A stretch of DNA of 64,000 nt from Okapia johnstoni (lineage: Eukaryota > Chordata > Mammalia > Artiodactyla > Giraffidae). The stretch is from positions 61,866,730 through 61,930,729 of the forward strand of contig CM044317.1 in assembly GCA_024291935.2 (NCBI GenBank). Reading direction: 5' to 3'. Positions 1 to 11,441 of this stretch are shown here, in pieces. Position 1 is the first letter of the stretch; each line of letters begins with the position of its first letter. Below the pieces are notes generated by a model. The model saw nothing but the letters and a program-made list of their open reading frames with translations. It had not been told where the DNA came from and did not search any database. Position numbers and translations under genes: made by a program.

Positions 1-510
1 AGATGCTGATTGCAGCCATTAAATTAAAAGACATTTGCTCCTTGGAAGAAAAGCTATGACCAACCTACACAGCATTTTAAAAAGCAAAGATATTACTTTG
101 CCAACAAAGGTTCATCTAGTCAAACTATGGTTTTCTAGTAGTCATGTATGGATATGAAAGTTGGACTATAAAGAAAGCTTAACACTGAAGAATTGATGCT
201 TTTGAACTGTGGTGTTGGAGAAGACTCTTGAGAGTCCCTTAGACTGCAAGGAGATCCAACCAGTCCATCCTAAAGGAGATCAGTCCTGAATATTTATTAG
301 AAGTATTGATGCTAAACCTGAAGCTCCAATACTTCGGCCACATGATGTGAAGAACTGACTCATTGGAAAAGACCCTGATGCTGGGAAAGATTGAGGCAGG
401 AGGAGAAGTGGATGATAGAGTATGAGATGGTTGGATGGCATCACCGACTCAATGGACATGAGTTTGAGCAAGCTCTGGGAGTTGGTGATGGACAGCTGAC
501 TGACTGATAG
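1..510 (+). mobile_element. BovB LINE, 3' part, cut by window edge
   Basis: Sense BovB sequence entering from the left edge. It holds the C-terminal end of the decayed ORF and the 3' tail region, and matches in order the other BovB copies here (for example 43333-43979). Several stops break the frame. The tail is shortened: after the GGTGATGGACAG stretch it jumps to a short TGACTGACTGA end, so the usual tail shared with Bov SINEs is deleted. Confidence 0.9.
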
Positions 511-529
511 TTATCCCAGTGAATGGGTA

Positions 530-1066
530 TGAAATGGTATCACATTGTTACTGTGATTTGTGTTTCCCTAATGAATAATGATATTAACTGTCTTGTGATG
601 TGTTTATAGGCCATGTATGTACCTTCTCTGGAGAAGTATCCATTCAAGTCATGTGCTCATTTTAAAAATTGTGTTACTTGTGTTTTTGTTGTTGAGATGT
701 AGTAGCTCTTCGTATATTCTGAATATTAGACCCTCATCAGATGCAACATTTGCAAATATTCTCCCATTCTGTGGGTTGTGTTTTTACCTTCCTGATGATG
801 ACCTTTGAAGAGCAAAGCTTTTTAATTTTGATGAAATTAAATGTATATTTTTCCTTCTTTTTTTTTCAATTCATTTTCAATTTAAGAATTCATTGGCAAA
901 CCCAGAATCATGAAAATTTATCTCTATATATCTTCTAAGAACATTGTGGTCTTATCTCTTATTTTTAAATTAATGATCCATTTTGAGTTAATTTTTGCAT
1001 ATGGTGTGAATAGATGTCCAACTTCATTCTTTTTTCTCCTGGATATCCAGGATATCTTATTCTCCT
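530..1066 (-). mobile_element. L1 ORF2-end fragment, antisense
   Basis: Read on the minus strand this is the L1 segment around the end of ORF2. On the plus strand it shows the familiar blocks TTTGCAAATATTCTCCCATTC and CCATTTTGAGTTAATTTTTG in the expected order. It is diverged with no long frame. The small open frames seen on the plus strand here are antisense artefacts. Confidence 0.75.
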
Positions 1067-1114
1067 TTCTTACCCCCTCTCTCTTCTCTTTATCTGCACA
1101 TGGATGCTGCTATT

Positions 1115-1122
1115 TGCATATG
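1115..1122. repeat. Target-site duplication, left copy
   Basis: TGCATATG, repeated exactly at 1399-1406. The two copies bracket the BOV-A2 between them. Confidence 0.7.
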
Positions 1123-1398
1123 ATGCTGCTAAGTAGCTTCAGTCGTGTCTGACTCTGTGTGACCCCATAGACGGCAGCCCACCAGGCTCCCCTGTCCCTG
1201 GGATTCTCCAGGCAAGAACACTGGAGTGTGTTACCATTTCCTTCTCCAATGCGTGAAAGTGAAAAGTGAAAAGTGAAATTGAAGTCGCTCAGTCGTGTCC
1301 AACTCTTAGCGACCCCATGGACTGCAGCCTACCAGGCTCCTCTGTCCATGGGATTTTCCAGGCAAGAGTACTGGAGTGGGGTGCCATTGCCTTCTCCA
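1123..1398 (-). mobile_element. BOV-A2 dimeric SINE
   Basis: Two BovA monomers head to tail, joined by a GAAAGTGAAAAGTGAAA-type linker, in reverse orientation (GCTGCTAAG at the left end, CCTTCTCC at the right). An exact 8-bp TSD flanks it. The two halves are slightly diverged, as usual for this family. Confidence 0.92.
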
Positions 1399-1406
1399 TG
1401 CATATG

Positions 1407-2180
1407 GATAGTTAAAGATAAATATATCAAAATAGTAGTAGCAGTTCTCTCTGGGTCTTGGGATTTAGTTAAAATATTATTTGCGCCTTTTCCCTTAGAA
1501 GTATTCAAATGTTGTATATTTTTTAAAATTATCTTTAATAAGGAAATGGAAACACATAATTATCTGAAAAGATCTTACTAACCTTAAGAAAACATTCTTT
1601 CTTAAGAATCTACATGTTATCATCTCAAAACAATCAACTTTATTTTATTTTTTTTTTACGTTTTCACTTTATCTGAAGACATGATCCTGTGGTATGTGTG
1701 TCATGGTGAAAAGAAGAGAAGATGAAAGTCTCTAGTAAATTTATAAAATATGCATATATATTTCACTGGAGATAAAATTGTTCTGCAGCATGCTCTTCAT
1801 GAAAGTTTTTTGAAAAATTAATGGAAATAACCACAGCATCCAGGTACAGGAACTTATATGAGACAAAGCTTATAGGAATGTCAGGAGAAAGGTTATGATA
1901 CTTAACAATGGAAAAACTAATAAATTTTAGCTTAAATTAAAAGCGTAGGTTAAATTAATTATAATATCAATTTTAAAAGTCTGTTCAATATGTAAAAAAC
2001 AGGTGGTAATGACGAAAGTAAACAATTTCTATTAAAACATGATATTTTAATATTGAAATCAATAACTACAGAGGAAAATAAATATTCCTGGCTTCTGCGT
2101 ACAAAGTTTTGATTAGGAAAATTACAAATCCTGGTGAGATATTCTAGTAAGAATGAGAATCACTTTAAATGTTATTTTTC
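1407..2180. other. AT-rich interval, nothing recognised
   Basis: No gene, RNA or named repeat seen. A short poly(T) run lies near 1646-1658. May hold repeats too old to recognise by eye. Confidence 0.5.
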
Positions 2181-5050
2181 TTCAGTTAAGTCGCTCAGTC
2201 GTGTCCGACTCGCCGCGAGCCCATGAATTGCAGAACACCAGGCCTCCCTGTCCATCAGCAACTCCCAGAGTCTACCCAAACCCATGTCCATAGAGTTAGT
2301 GATGCCATCCAACCATCTCATCCTCTGTCGTCCCCTTCTCCTCCTGCCCCCAATCCTTCCCAGCATTAGGGTCTTTTCCAATGAGTAAACTCTTCGCATG
2401 AGGTGGCCAAAGTATTGGAGTTTCAGCTTCAACATCAGTCCTTCCAATGAATACCCAGGACTGATCTCCTTTAGGATGAACTGGTTGGATCTCCTTGCAG
2501 TCTAAGGGACTCTCAAGAGTCTTCTCCAACACCACAGTTCAAAAGCATCAATTCTTCAGCGCTCAGCTTTCTTCACCGTCCAACTCGTACATCCATACAT
2601 GACTACTGGAAAAACCATAACCTTGACTAGATGGACCTTTGTTGGCAAAGTAATGTCTTTGCTTTTAAATATGCTATCTAGGTTGGTCATAACCTTCCTT
2701 CCAAGGAGTAAGCATCTTTTAATTTCATGGCTGCAATCACCATCAGCAGTGATTTTGGAGCCCCAAAAAATAAAGTCTGACACTATTTCCACTGTTTCCC
2801 CATCTATTTCCCATGAAGTGATGGGACCAGATGCCATGATTAGTTTTCTGAATGTTGAGCTTTAAGCCAACTTTTTCACTCTCCTCTTTCACTTTCATCA
2901 AGAGGCTCTTTAGTTCTTCACTTTCTGCCACAAGGTTGGCGTCATCTGCATATCTGAGGTTATTGACATTTCTCCCGGCAATCTTGATTCCAGCTTGTTT
3001 TTCTTCCAGCCCAGCATTTCTCATGATGTTCTCTGCATAGAAGTTAAATAAGCAGGGTGACAATATACAGCCTTGACATACTCCTTTTCCTATTTGGAAC
3101 CAGTCTGTTGTTCCATGTCCAGTTCTAACTGTTGCTTCCTGACCTGCATACAGGTTTCTCAAGAGGCAGGTCAGGTGGTCTGGTATTCCCATCTCTTTCA
3201 GAATTTTCCACAGTTGATTGTGATCCACACAGTCAAAGGCTTTGGCATAGTCAGTAAAGCAGAAATAGATGTTTTTATGGAACTCTCTTGCTTTTTCAAT
3301 GATCCAGCGGATGTTGGCAATTTGATCTCTGGTTCCTCTGCCTTTTCTAAAACCAGCTTGAACAGCTGGAAGTTCATGGTTCACGTATTGCTGAAGCCTG
3401 GCTTGGAGAATTTTGAGCATTACTTTACTAGCATGTGAGATGAGTGCAATTGTGTGGTAGTTTGAGCATTCTTTGGCATTGCCTTTCTTTGGGATTGGAA
3501 TGAAAACTGACCTTTTCCAGTCCTGTGGCCACTGCTGAGTTTTCCATATTTGCTGTCATATTAAGTGCAGCACTTTCACAGCATCATCTTTCAGGATTTG
3601 AAATAGCTCAAGTGGAATTCCATCACCTCCACTAGCTTTGTTCGTAGTGATGCTTTCTAAGGCCCACTTGACTTCACATTCCAGGATGTCTGGCTCTAGG
3701 TGAGTGATCACAGCATCATGATTATCTGTGTCATGAAGATCTTTTTTGTACAGTTCTTCTGTGTATTCTTGCCACCTCTTCTTAATAGCTTCAGCTTCTG
3801 TTAGGTCCATACCATTTCTGTCCTTTATTGAGCCCATCTTTGCATGAAATGTTCCCTTGGTATCTCTGATTTTCTTGAAGAGATCTCTAGTCTTTCCCAT
3901 TCTACTGTTTTCCTCTATTTCTTTGCACTAATCACTGAGGATAGGCTTTCTTATCTCTCCTTGCTATTTGTTGGAACTCTGCATTCAGATGGGAATATCT
4001 TTCCTTTTCTCCTTTGCTTTTTGCTTCTCTTCTTTTCCCAGCTATTTGTAAGGCCTCCTCAAACAGCCATTTTGATTTTTTGCATTTCTCTTCCATGGAA
4101 TTGTCTTGATCCCTGTCTCCTGTACAATGTCATGAACCTCTGTCCATAGTTCATCAGGCATTCTGTCTATCAGATCTAGTCCCTTAAATGTATTTGTCAC
4201 TTCCACTGTATAATCATAAGGGGTTTGATTTAGGTAATACCTGAATGGTCTAGTGGTTTTCCCTACTTTCTTCAATTTAAATCTGAATTTGGCAATAAGG
4301 AGTTCATGATCTAAGCCACAGTCTACTCCCGGTCTTGTTTTTGCTGACTGTATAGAGCTTCTTCATCTTTGGCTGCAAAGAATATAATCAATCTGATTTC
4401 AGTGTTGACCATCTGGTGATGTCCATGTGTAAAGTCTTCTCTTGTGTTGTTGGAAGAGGGTGTTTGCTGTGACCAGTACGTTCTCTTGGTAAAACTCTAT
4501 TAGCCTTTGCCCTGCTTCATTCTGTACTCCAAGGCCAAATTTGCCTGTTATTCCAGGTGTTTCCTGACTTCCTACTTTTGCATTCCAGTCCCCTATATTG
4601 AAAAGGACATCTTTTTTGGTTGTTAGTTCTAAAAGGTCTTGTAGGTCTTCGTAGAACCATTCAAGTTCAGCTTCTTCAGCGTTACTGGTCAGGCATAGAC
4701 TTGGATTACCGTGATATTGAATGGTTTGCCTTGGAAACGAACAGAGATCATTCTGTCGTTTTTGAGATTGCATCCTAGTACTGCATTTTGGACTCTTTTG
4801 TTGACCATGATGGCTACTCCATTTCTTCTAAGGGATTCCTGCCCACAGTGGTAGATATAATGGTCATCTGAGTTAAATTCAACCATTCCAGTCCATCTTA
4901 GTTCACTGATTCCTAGAATGTCGACGTTCACTCTTTCCATCTCCTGTTTGACCACTTCCATTTTGCCTTTATTCATGAACCTAACATTCCAGGTTCCTAT
5001 ACAATATAGCTCTTTATAGCATCAGACTTTGCTTGTATCACCAGTGGGAA
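2181..5050 (-). mobile_element. BovB (RTE) LINE, longest copy in window
   Basis: About 2.9 kb of BovB on the minus strand, from the 3' tail (left end, GTCGCTCAGTCGTGTCC) through reverse transcriptase and linker to the endonuclease region (right end). The family is about 3.2 kb, so this copy is missing only some 5' sequence. I see no clear TSD. Its 3' end shares the tail found in Bov-tA and BOV-A2, in line with the established view that BovB mobilises those SINEs. Confidence 0.95.
2200..4976 (-). pseudogene. BovB endonuclease-reverse transcriptase ORF, broken
   Basis: Remnant of the single long BovB ORF (apurinic-type endonuclease, linker, reverse transcriptase), which nicks target DNA and copies its RNA there. 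The endonuclease piece at 4689-4976 carries GISELRWTG, with the metal-binding Glu near residue 25. A one-base deletion near 4690 shifts the frame, and the next piece (4399-4773) carries GDWNAKVG. Linker pieces lie at 4042-4275 and 3556-3900 (MGKTRDLFKKIRDTKG). The longest intact stretch, 2743-3420 (225 residues), holds RT motif A (FTDYAKAFD, Asp near residue 57), motif B (GKGVCQGCILSP, 111-122) and the catalytic YADD (157-160). The residue after YADD is Ala where the 30.7-31.4 kb copy has Thr (YADDTTL). C-terminal pieces follow at 2556-2837 and 2172-2535. At least five frameshifts or stops make it inactive. Confidence 0.92.
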
Positions 5051-5716
5051 GCTTATTAATATACTTATGTAATTTGTATATTTATTAGTTTTTTAAGTTG
5101 AAGTATCTGTTTTCCAAATTTCTAAAACCACTTCTACATTAACTTGTCAATCTAGATGTTAAGTGGTGCTTAAATGATAGGCATGAAATGTACAATAAGT
5201 TTAACATGGCAGAGTTAACATTACTGAAAATCTTTGAATTTTGATCATCTCTAGTATTCCATACTTAGTAATATTTTTGGCTACTTGAAATATAGTTAGT
5301 GTCTTCTGCCAGAAGTACATTTGGAATGTAAATTAGTTAATATTTTATCTCATGTTAATGTGGTATGTTAAAAATGAACAGAGTTTGAACTTTAAAGCCA
5401 GAAAAAAATTACAGTGTGGCATAGTACCAATCTCAGAATTGTATCTTTGTAAGACTTTCACCTTTTAATACTTTGTGGCTATTTAAAACATATGATTTAG
5501 ATTTGTAACCTAATATTTTTTGCTAATATGGCTCTGATTCCCAAAGTGGTAATAAATAGAACTGAATTCTCTCAACCTAGGGAAGGTTAAGAGAGGTATA
5601 TACATTTGTTGTCAATGTCTATGTCATTATTTTTAACTACCCCACATGGCTTAGACCCTAATCTACTTGTAGTTATGTGGGCCTGTTCTTGCTCTCTTAG
5701 ATCTCTAAGCCTTTGT
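5051..5716. other. AT-rich interval, nothing recognised
   Basis: No gene or named repeat seen between the BovB 5' edge and the dinucleotide tract. Confidence 0.5.
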
Positions 5717-5808
5717 ATGTGTATATAGATATATATGTGTATGTATATAGATTTACATACACATGTATACATGTATATATATATATATACACACACACAT
5801 ATATATAT
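5717..5808. repeat. Mixed TA/CA/TG microsatellite
   Basis: Alternating TATA, TGTG, CACA and ACATGTATACATGT stretches. It directly abuts the 3' end of the minus-strand Bov-tA that follows. Confidence 0.85.
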
Positions 5809-6008
5809 AGTGGTTTAGTCACTAAGTCTGACTCTCACAACCCCATGGACTGTAGCCAACAAGGTTCCTCTGTCCCTAGGATTTTCTAGGCAAGACTATT
5901 GGAGTGGGCTGCACTTCCTTCTCCAGGGGATCTTCTTGACTCAGGGATCAAACCTAGGTCTCCTGCACTGAAAGGCAGATTCTTTACCAACTAAGCTACC
6001 AGGGAAGC
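5809..6008 (-). mobile_element. Bov-tA SINE
   Basis: Reverse orientation. The left end is GGTTTAGTCACTAAGTC (the BovB-like tail) and the right end is AGCTACCAGGGAAGC (complement of the tRNA-Glu-derived head GCTTCCCTGGT). Full length, moderately diverged. Confidence 0.92.
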
Positions 6009-6023
6009 ACATGCATATGTGCA

Positions 6024-6049
6024 TACACACACACACACACACACACACA
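6024..6049. repeat. (AC)n microsatellite
   Basis: About 13 uninterrupted AC units between two Bov-tA copies. Likely length-variable. Confidence 0.9.
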
Positions 6050-6066
6050 TAAGAAAGAAAGTACAA

Positions 6067-6262
6067 GTGTTAGTCACTTAGTCGTGTCCGACTCTTTGTG
6101 ACACTGTGGAGTGTAGCCCGCCAGGCTCCTCTGTCCATGGGATTCTCCAGGCAGAAATACTGGAGTGGGTTGCTGTTCCCTTCTCTGGGGTATCTTCCTG
6201 ACCCAGGGATTGAACCCCAGATCTCCTGCATTGTAAGCAGATTCTTTACCATCTGAGCCACT
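6067..6262 (-). mobile_element. Bov-tA SINE
   Basis: Reverse orientation, from GTGTTAGTCACTTAGTCGTG to CATCTGAGCCAC. The outermost bases of the tRNA-derived head are missing (it stops at GAGCCAC). Confidence 0.92.
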
Positions 6263-7151
6263 ACATATATAATTCCCTCTTTATTCTATAACCTGCAACA
6301 CTCCTTATATTTTTCTGTCCTTCTCTTCTTAGTATTGCTTCTCCTTCTTTTTGTTTATTAAATTCGTATTTGTTCAGCTAATTTTTCCAATGCCCTTTTA
6401 TTACCCTTCTAAATGTGTTACTTTTAAATGGCATAAACCTCTTGTTATACTTTATATGTCAATATGAATGTACTTGGCTTTTAATGGGGAATTTTAATTC
6501 ATTTTAACATAATGCAATGAATAACAAAGCTGATTTTACTTGTCACTAATTTTTAAATATGTATCATTTTTTTTATTTCTTATTATTTTTCCTTTAGCCA
6601 ACTTTTGTTGAATTGATCAAATTGTTATTCATTCCCTTCACCCCTCTTTTCCTTTTTGGAAGTTTTATTTTACTTTTTCATTTTATTTCTAAGTATCTTC
6701 TCCTTCCCAGTACTCATAGTCAAAGATTCAGTTTGCTAATGTTTTAAAATAATGCCCTTTCCGTCTACTCATAGATTCCATTTCCTTACTGCTTCTTTCC
6801 ATCAAGTCCCAGAACACTTCCCCCTCCCTCTTCTGCTTGCTACTATCAAATAATTTTGCTGAGACACTTTGGAGTCTTTGTTCTAGATTATAATTAGTTT
6901 CTTCCTACAATGTTTTCTCCCTATTTCAAAAATTATTACTTAGTGTTTATGTCATATACATAGATTATTAATCATGTTTATATCTATGTACCACCTATCA
7001 AATCTGTGTTTATTGTTTAATACTATTTCTTTTCCTTCTCATCTATTCCTATTTTGAGAAGTCCATTCTAAATTATACTGTCTGGGAAGAGTATTTTCTT
7101 CAGATGGGGCATGTGTGTGGTATGTTCTTTGTATCTATGTATATCCACATT
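6263..7151. other. T-rich interval, nothing recognised
   Basis: Low-complexity, T-rich plus strand. Possibly very old LINE debris, but no block is clear enough to name. Confidence 0.45.
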
Positions 7152-7350
7152 GGGCTCTCCTAGTAGCTCAGATGGTAAAGAATCTGCCTGCAGTACAAGA
7201 GACCCAGGTTTGATCCCTGAGTTGGGAAGATCCCCTGGAGAAGGGAATGGCTATCCAGTATTCATGCCTGGAGAATTCCATGAACAGAGGAGCCTGGTGG
7301 GCTACAGTCTTTGGGATCAAGAGAGTCAGACACAACTGAGTGATTAAGCA
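7152..7350 (+). mobile_element. Bov-tA SINE
   Basis: Forward orientation, GGGCTCTCCTAGTAGCTCAG to CAACTGAGTGATTAAGCA. Short CACAT repeats flank it (7146-7150, 7349-7353), a weak TSD candidate. Confidence 0.92.
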
Positions 7351-7868
7351 CATATAGCACAGAGAGTAGAAGCCTGCCAGGAATGGAGCTTCTGCATTCT
7401 GGGAGTCAGAAAAATTCTGGGAATAATAAGCAGTACAATAAAAAAAAAAAAAAATGACATGAAGAATCTTCTATTTTCCTTAATGAATCAAGCAGACACT
7501 TATTGAATATCATATACTTACTAATGAAGGGTTATTAAGCACACATTGATAAACCTCATGCAGGCACCATTTTGAAGAGGGTGATGATCTGCGTTTCTCA
7601 GTTTGATTTGCAGGATTGTGATTATAAATGTTGAATCCATCTCTTCTCGGGAATGCGCATAATGTTTTATTATTGTTATTGATAAAGACTATAATGTTAT
7701 TGCTTAAAAATAACTAGGATTGTATGAGTGAATAATACACATTTTACTACACAGTGATTAAATATATATTCATTCCCAAGATATTACATAACTATGTGCC
7801 AAATACTCTACAATAGTGAAAAGCCAGACACTTTTGTTTACCTCATGGGTATGTGGTTTGGTGAAAAA
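7351..7868. other. AT-rich interval with poly(A) run
   Basis: A poly(A) run lies at about 7440-7454. The DNA is otherwise unremarkable up to the L1 edge. The first part of the open frame that runs into the L1 (from 7794) is not recognisable. Confidence 0.45.
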
Positions 7869-8096
7869 CACACAATATATACAATGGGGAAAGAAGAGTC
7901 TCTTCAATTAATGGTGCTAGGTAAACTGGACAGCCACATGCAAAACAGTGAAATTGGATCACTATCTTATACCATGCACAAAAATCAACTCAAAATGGAC
8001 TTGAACATAAGATTTGAAACTGTAAAATTCCTAGAAGAAAATATAGATGGCAAGCTTCTTGACATTAGTCTTGGCAATGATTTTATTTTTTTGAGT
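7869..8096 (+). pseudogene. L1 ORF2 remnant, C-terminal part
   Basis: An open frame here reads YTMGKEESLQLMVLGKLDSH, typical of the region near the end of L1 ORF2, downstream of the reverse-transcriptase domain. It ends at a stop near 8097, and later L1 coding blocks follow in other frames. Dead fragment. Confidence 0.75.
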
Positions 8097-9290
8097 TGAT
8101 ACCAAAAACACATGCAACAAAATAAAAAATAAACAAATGGGATGACATATAACTAAAAGTTTCTGCACAGCCAAGGAAACCATCAACAAAATGAAAAAGC
8201 AACTTATGGAATAGGAAACAATATTTGCAAATCACAAACCCGTTAGAGAGTTAATATCCAAACTATGCAAGGAACTTATGTAACTCAGTATCAAAAAACC
8301 AATAACTCAGTTAAAAATGGGCAAAGGGCCTGAACAGACATTTTTTTCAAAGAGGATATACAAACAGTATATCATATAAAAAGTACTTGAAAAGATACTT
8401 AGCATCTCTAATTATCAAGGAAATTCAAACTGAAACCACAATGAGATATCATCTTGTACTAATGTGATGTCTATTATCAAAAGGACAAGGAATACAAATA
8501 TTGAATATAGAGAAAAAGGAATCCTTGTGCACTGTTGGTGGGAATATAAACTGGTGCAGTCACTTTCTATTATAGAAAATAGTATAGATTCATCAAAAAA
8601 TTAAAAGTAGAACTGTCATATGGTCCAGTAATCCTATTTTTGGGTATATAGCCAAAGGAAATGAAATTATTGTCTCAAAGGGAGGTATGTGCTGTGATGT
8701 TCATATCATCATTGTTCACAGTAGGCCAGACATGAAAACAAGCTAAGTATCTATCAATGGATAAAGAAAATATCGTGCACATGTGTGTGTGTGTGTGTAT
8801 ACAGCCTCAGAAAAGGAGGAATCCTCTTGTTTACAACAATATGAATGGGCCTTGGAGAAATTATGCCAAGTGAAAGAAGCCAAAGAAAGAAAGACAAATA
8901 CCACTTGGCATCACTTATAAATCTAAAAAATAAAAAGTTTAACTCATATAAAAAGAAGCTGAGAGATGGGGCAAATAGGGAGAGACATGTAAAAGGGTAC
9001 AAATTTTTAGTTCTAAGTGAACAAGGTCTGAAGATCCAGTGTATAGCATGGTGACTGTAGTTGTCATAGTACAGTATTTTATAATTGAGATTTGCAAAGT
9101 GAGTAGAACTCAAATGTTTTTCTCCAACCAAAAAAAAAAAAAAAGATAGTATGTGAGGTAATGGATGTGTTAATTAACTCATGAGGGAAATCCTTTCACA
9201 GTGTATATGTATAGCAAATCATCATGTCATACATTTTGAGTGTTAAAATTTTACTTTCAATTCTACCTCAGTAAAACTGAAAAAACAATG
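7869..9290 (+). mobile_element. L1 3' end (ORF2 C-terminus and 3' UTR)
   Basis: Sense L1 running from the ACAATGGGGAAAGAAGAGTC block of late ORF2 through CACTGTTGGTGGGAATATAAA to the 3' UTR. 5'-truncated and diverged. A poly(A) run at 9130-9144 is internal, because L1-like 3' UTR sequence continues after it. A (TG)n tract sits at about 8782-8800. Confidence 0.85.
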
Positions 9291-9414
9291 TAATTATTAC
9301 AAACAAAGGTTAACCTGATACATGTTACTAATGAACACACAGAGGGCAGAGATAGAAAAACCAAGATGACCTATTTTAAAAACATTGGTCAGGAAAAGCC
9401 CCTTTAAGGAGTAG

Positions 9415-9447
9415 TTTCTAGGTCTCATGTGAAATGAGACCTAGAAA
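9415..9447. other. Perfect 14-bp hairpin with 5-base loop
   Basis: Left arm TTTCTAGGTCTCAT (9415-9428), loop GTGAA (9429-9433), right arm ATGAGACCTAGAAA (9434-9447). The arms are exact reverse complements. It lies inside possible L2-like DNA. No function can be assigned. Confidence 0.85.
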
Positions 9448-9716
9448 TGATGAGAAGTAGCAGCTTAGGCAGATGTGGAAAGAGTGATAGTAATAGAGGG
9501 AACAACAGACAAAGCTCCAAAGATGAGAAAGAACTTGGCAGTGAAGAAAAACAAAACAAAACTGATTTTCAAGGACTTAGTGTATAGCAGGAAGAGTGGG
9601 AAGTAGAAGAGGATATAATCTAGGCACTGATACACTTTTTCAACATAATAATAAATAAGGGTTTTATTCTATGTGCAATGAAAATCCCATAATTTTTTCA
9701 TGTGGAATTCATATAA

Positions 9717-9720
<4 letters not shown>

Positions 9721-9765
<45 letters not shown>

Positions 9766-9769
9766 TTTA
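9721..9769. repeat. (AT)n microsatellite
   Basis: About 19 uninterrupted AT units followed by CATATATTT. Likely unstable in length. Confidence 0.95.
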
Positions 9770-10340
9770 AATAAAGCTTTGTTATTATGTGGAAATAAAT
9801 TGGCAGCATTGTGAGAGTGAGCTTGATCCAGAAAGTGGGGAGACTGGGGTAAGGAATCAAGATCAAATTGACTTGAATTCTTTACTTCAGATTTGTATTT
9901 TCAGCCCAGAATTTCTTTGGGACTTTCAGTCCTATCATCTTAAATGAGCCGAATCAAAAATTCATGTTTTATATTAATACTTACCAAGTTTAAAAGTCTG
10001 TGACATTTAAAGGATAGATAAAGTTAGAGTGGCATTTGTAAGTCTGTTGCTCACAGAGAGATGCAGCCTTAAAATATACATCTTGGACTCATTAGAATAA
10101 GGATGATCTTTAAATCCATGGGGATGGATAAATCTAATTACGTTACATATCTGTTGAGTAGATCTTATTGTTGGCATGGGGTATATAACAGTGGATAGCA
10201 TAGATTTGTGGAAATTTCATTACAGTGGGAGATAGATAGCAGTGTAGAGCAAAGCCAGAAATTGAATCTGAATAACACGTAGATATCAGAAGTCTGGTTG
10301 AAGAAGATCACCCAGGATAGGATACTAAAAGGAACTGGCT

Positions 10341-11441
10341 AATGGGTAATTGAAAACTCAAGGATTCCAAAGAGGAGATTTGCAAGAGAGAGAGAGTTGT
10401 TAACTGTGTTGACTATTGCTAATTAGTGCAGTGGGCTAAGCACAGGAAGGAGTTAACAGCTTGGCACTGGTGACAGTTGGTGCCCTAAGAAAACTCTGGT
10501 GATAGTAAATAGTAGGGCAACCAGGCTGGAGCAAGCTGTGGACTGAATGAAAGGGGAAGAACAGACATGTGAGTGGAGACATTTAATTTTTTTGTTTGTT
10601 TTTTAACTATAAGATTGCCAGAAGCATCATTTCCAAATTTATGGGAAAAATTAGCCTGATCATCCTGTATAAAATATCATTTAGAAACTTTTACTTTTAT
10701 ACCAAAAAAAAGACAGATGAGAAGTATGGAGACCCTTTTTCACAGGAGACCCATTAAACACTTTTCACAATACTTAAGAATTTTGGAGGGTTTCCAGGAA
10801 AAGAAGAATAGGGTTTTCTCACATTACATTAATTTTTATGGTGTTGCAAAATTATGATTAATCAATGACATCACTCTAAATTGTAATGATTTAGACATGT
10901 TTATTGTAACAATCCCTGACAAGGACAGACGTAACAGATACACATTTAAAAATATTCAACATCGAATGATGTTGCATCCATATTTAATATAATTGCAGTG
11001 TTCTATAGCATTTTCTCTCTGAGGCATTTTAGATTGACTGTTGTTAATGTATTAAAGACTTCCTTTGCATAATGGTGAGATGTAGTCTTAAGTTTCCAAG
11101 TAGGAGTGGAAGTACACTTAACCAATCCATAATCCTCCCAGATGCTTTGTGTGGATAGCTACAGTAAATGTGCCTTAGCACTGCAGCACTGTGCAAGCCA
11201 CTGCAGTGCTTCATTTTGACATTTTTTTTGTTTTGCTGAATGATATATATCTTTGAAGTGGTTAAACCATGTTTAATTTGGGGTGATAACTAGTTCAGCA
11301 TTGTATTTGGCTTACAATAACAGAATTAGGATGTGATAAAATATGCTAGACCGAGAAAAACAATTTTTTGAGTGAAAAGTAAATACAGAGCTAAGACATA
11401 TTGTTAAAAATTACAGTTGAATCTCTGGTGTTTCATTTTGT
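10341..11441. other. Unique interval
   Basis: No gene seen. It holds a short (AG)n tract near 10387-10397, (A)n and (T)n runs, and a GC-containing inverted repeat at 11177-11210 listed separately. Confidence 0.5.
11177..11210. other. 10-bp inverted repeat, 14-base loop
   Basis: AGCACTGCAG (11177-11186) and CTGCAGTGCT (11201-11210) are exact reverse complements around a 14-base loop. Flanking AAATG and CATTT could extend the stem across an asymmetric bulge. It is not a microRNA that I can name. Confidence 0.7.

Larger units (their letters stand above)
9340..10340 (-). mobile_element. Possible ancient L2-like repeat, scattered blocks
   Basis: Short blocks at about 9390-9540, 9650-9690 and 10080-10340 resemble, in order, an old mammal-wide LINE that I believe is L2 in antisense. 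Examples are the GAGACCTAGAAATGATGAGAAG block and TTTAAATCCATGGGGATGGAT. Strongly diverged, and interrupted by an (AT)n tract. The family is tentative. Confidence 0.3.

Noticed and set aside
1123..1398. Repeated near-identical units about 140 bases apart, considered as an array
   Set aside because: This is the normal dimer structure of BOV-A2, not a CRISPR or satellite array.
2743..3420. Reverse transcriptase with YADD as a possible host gene or special RT system
   Set aside because: It is plain BovB: same motif order and flanks as the other copies here, followed by the BovB tail, with broken sequence on both sides.
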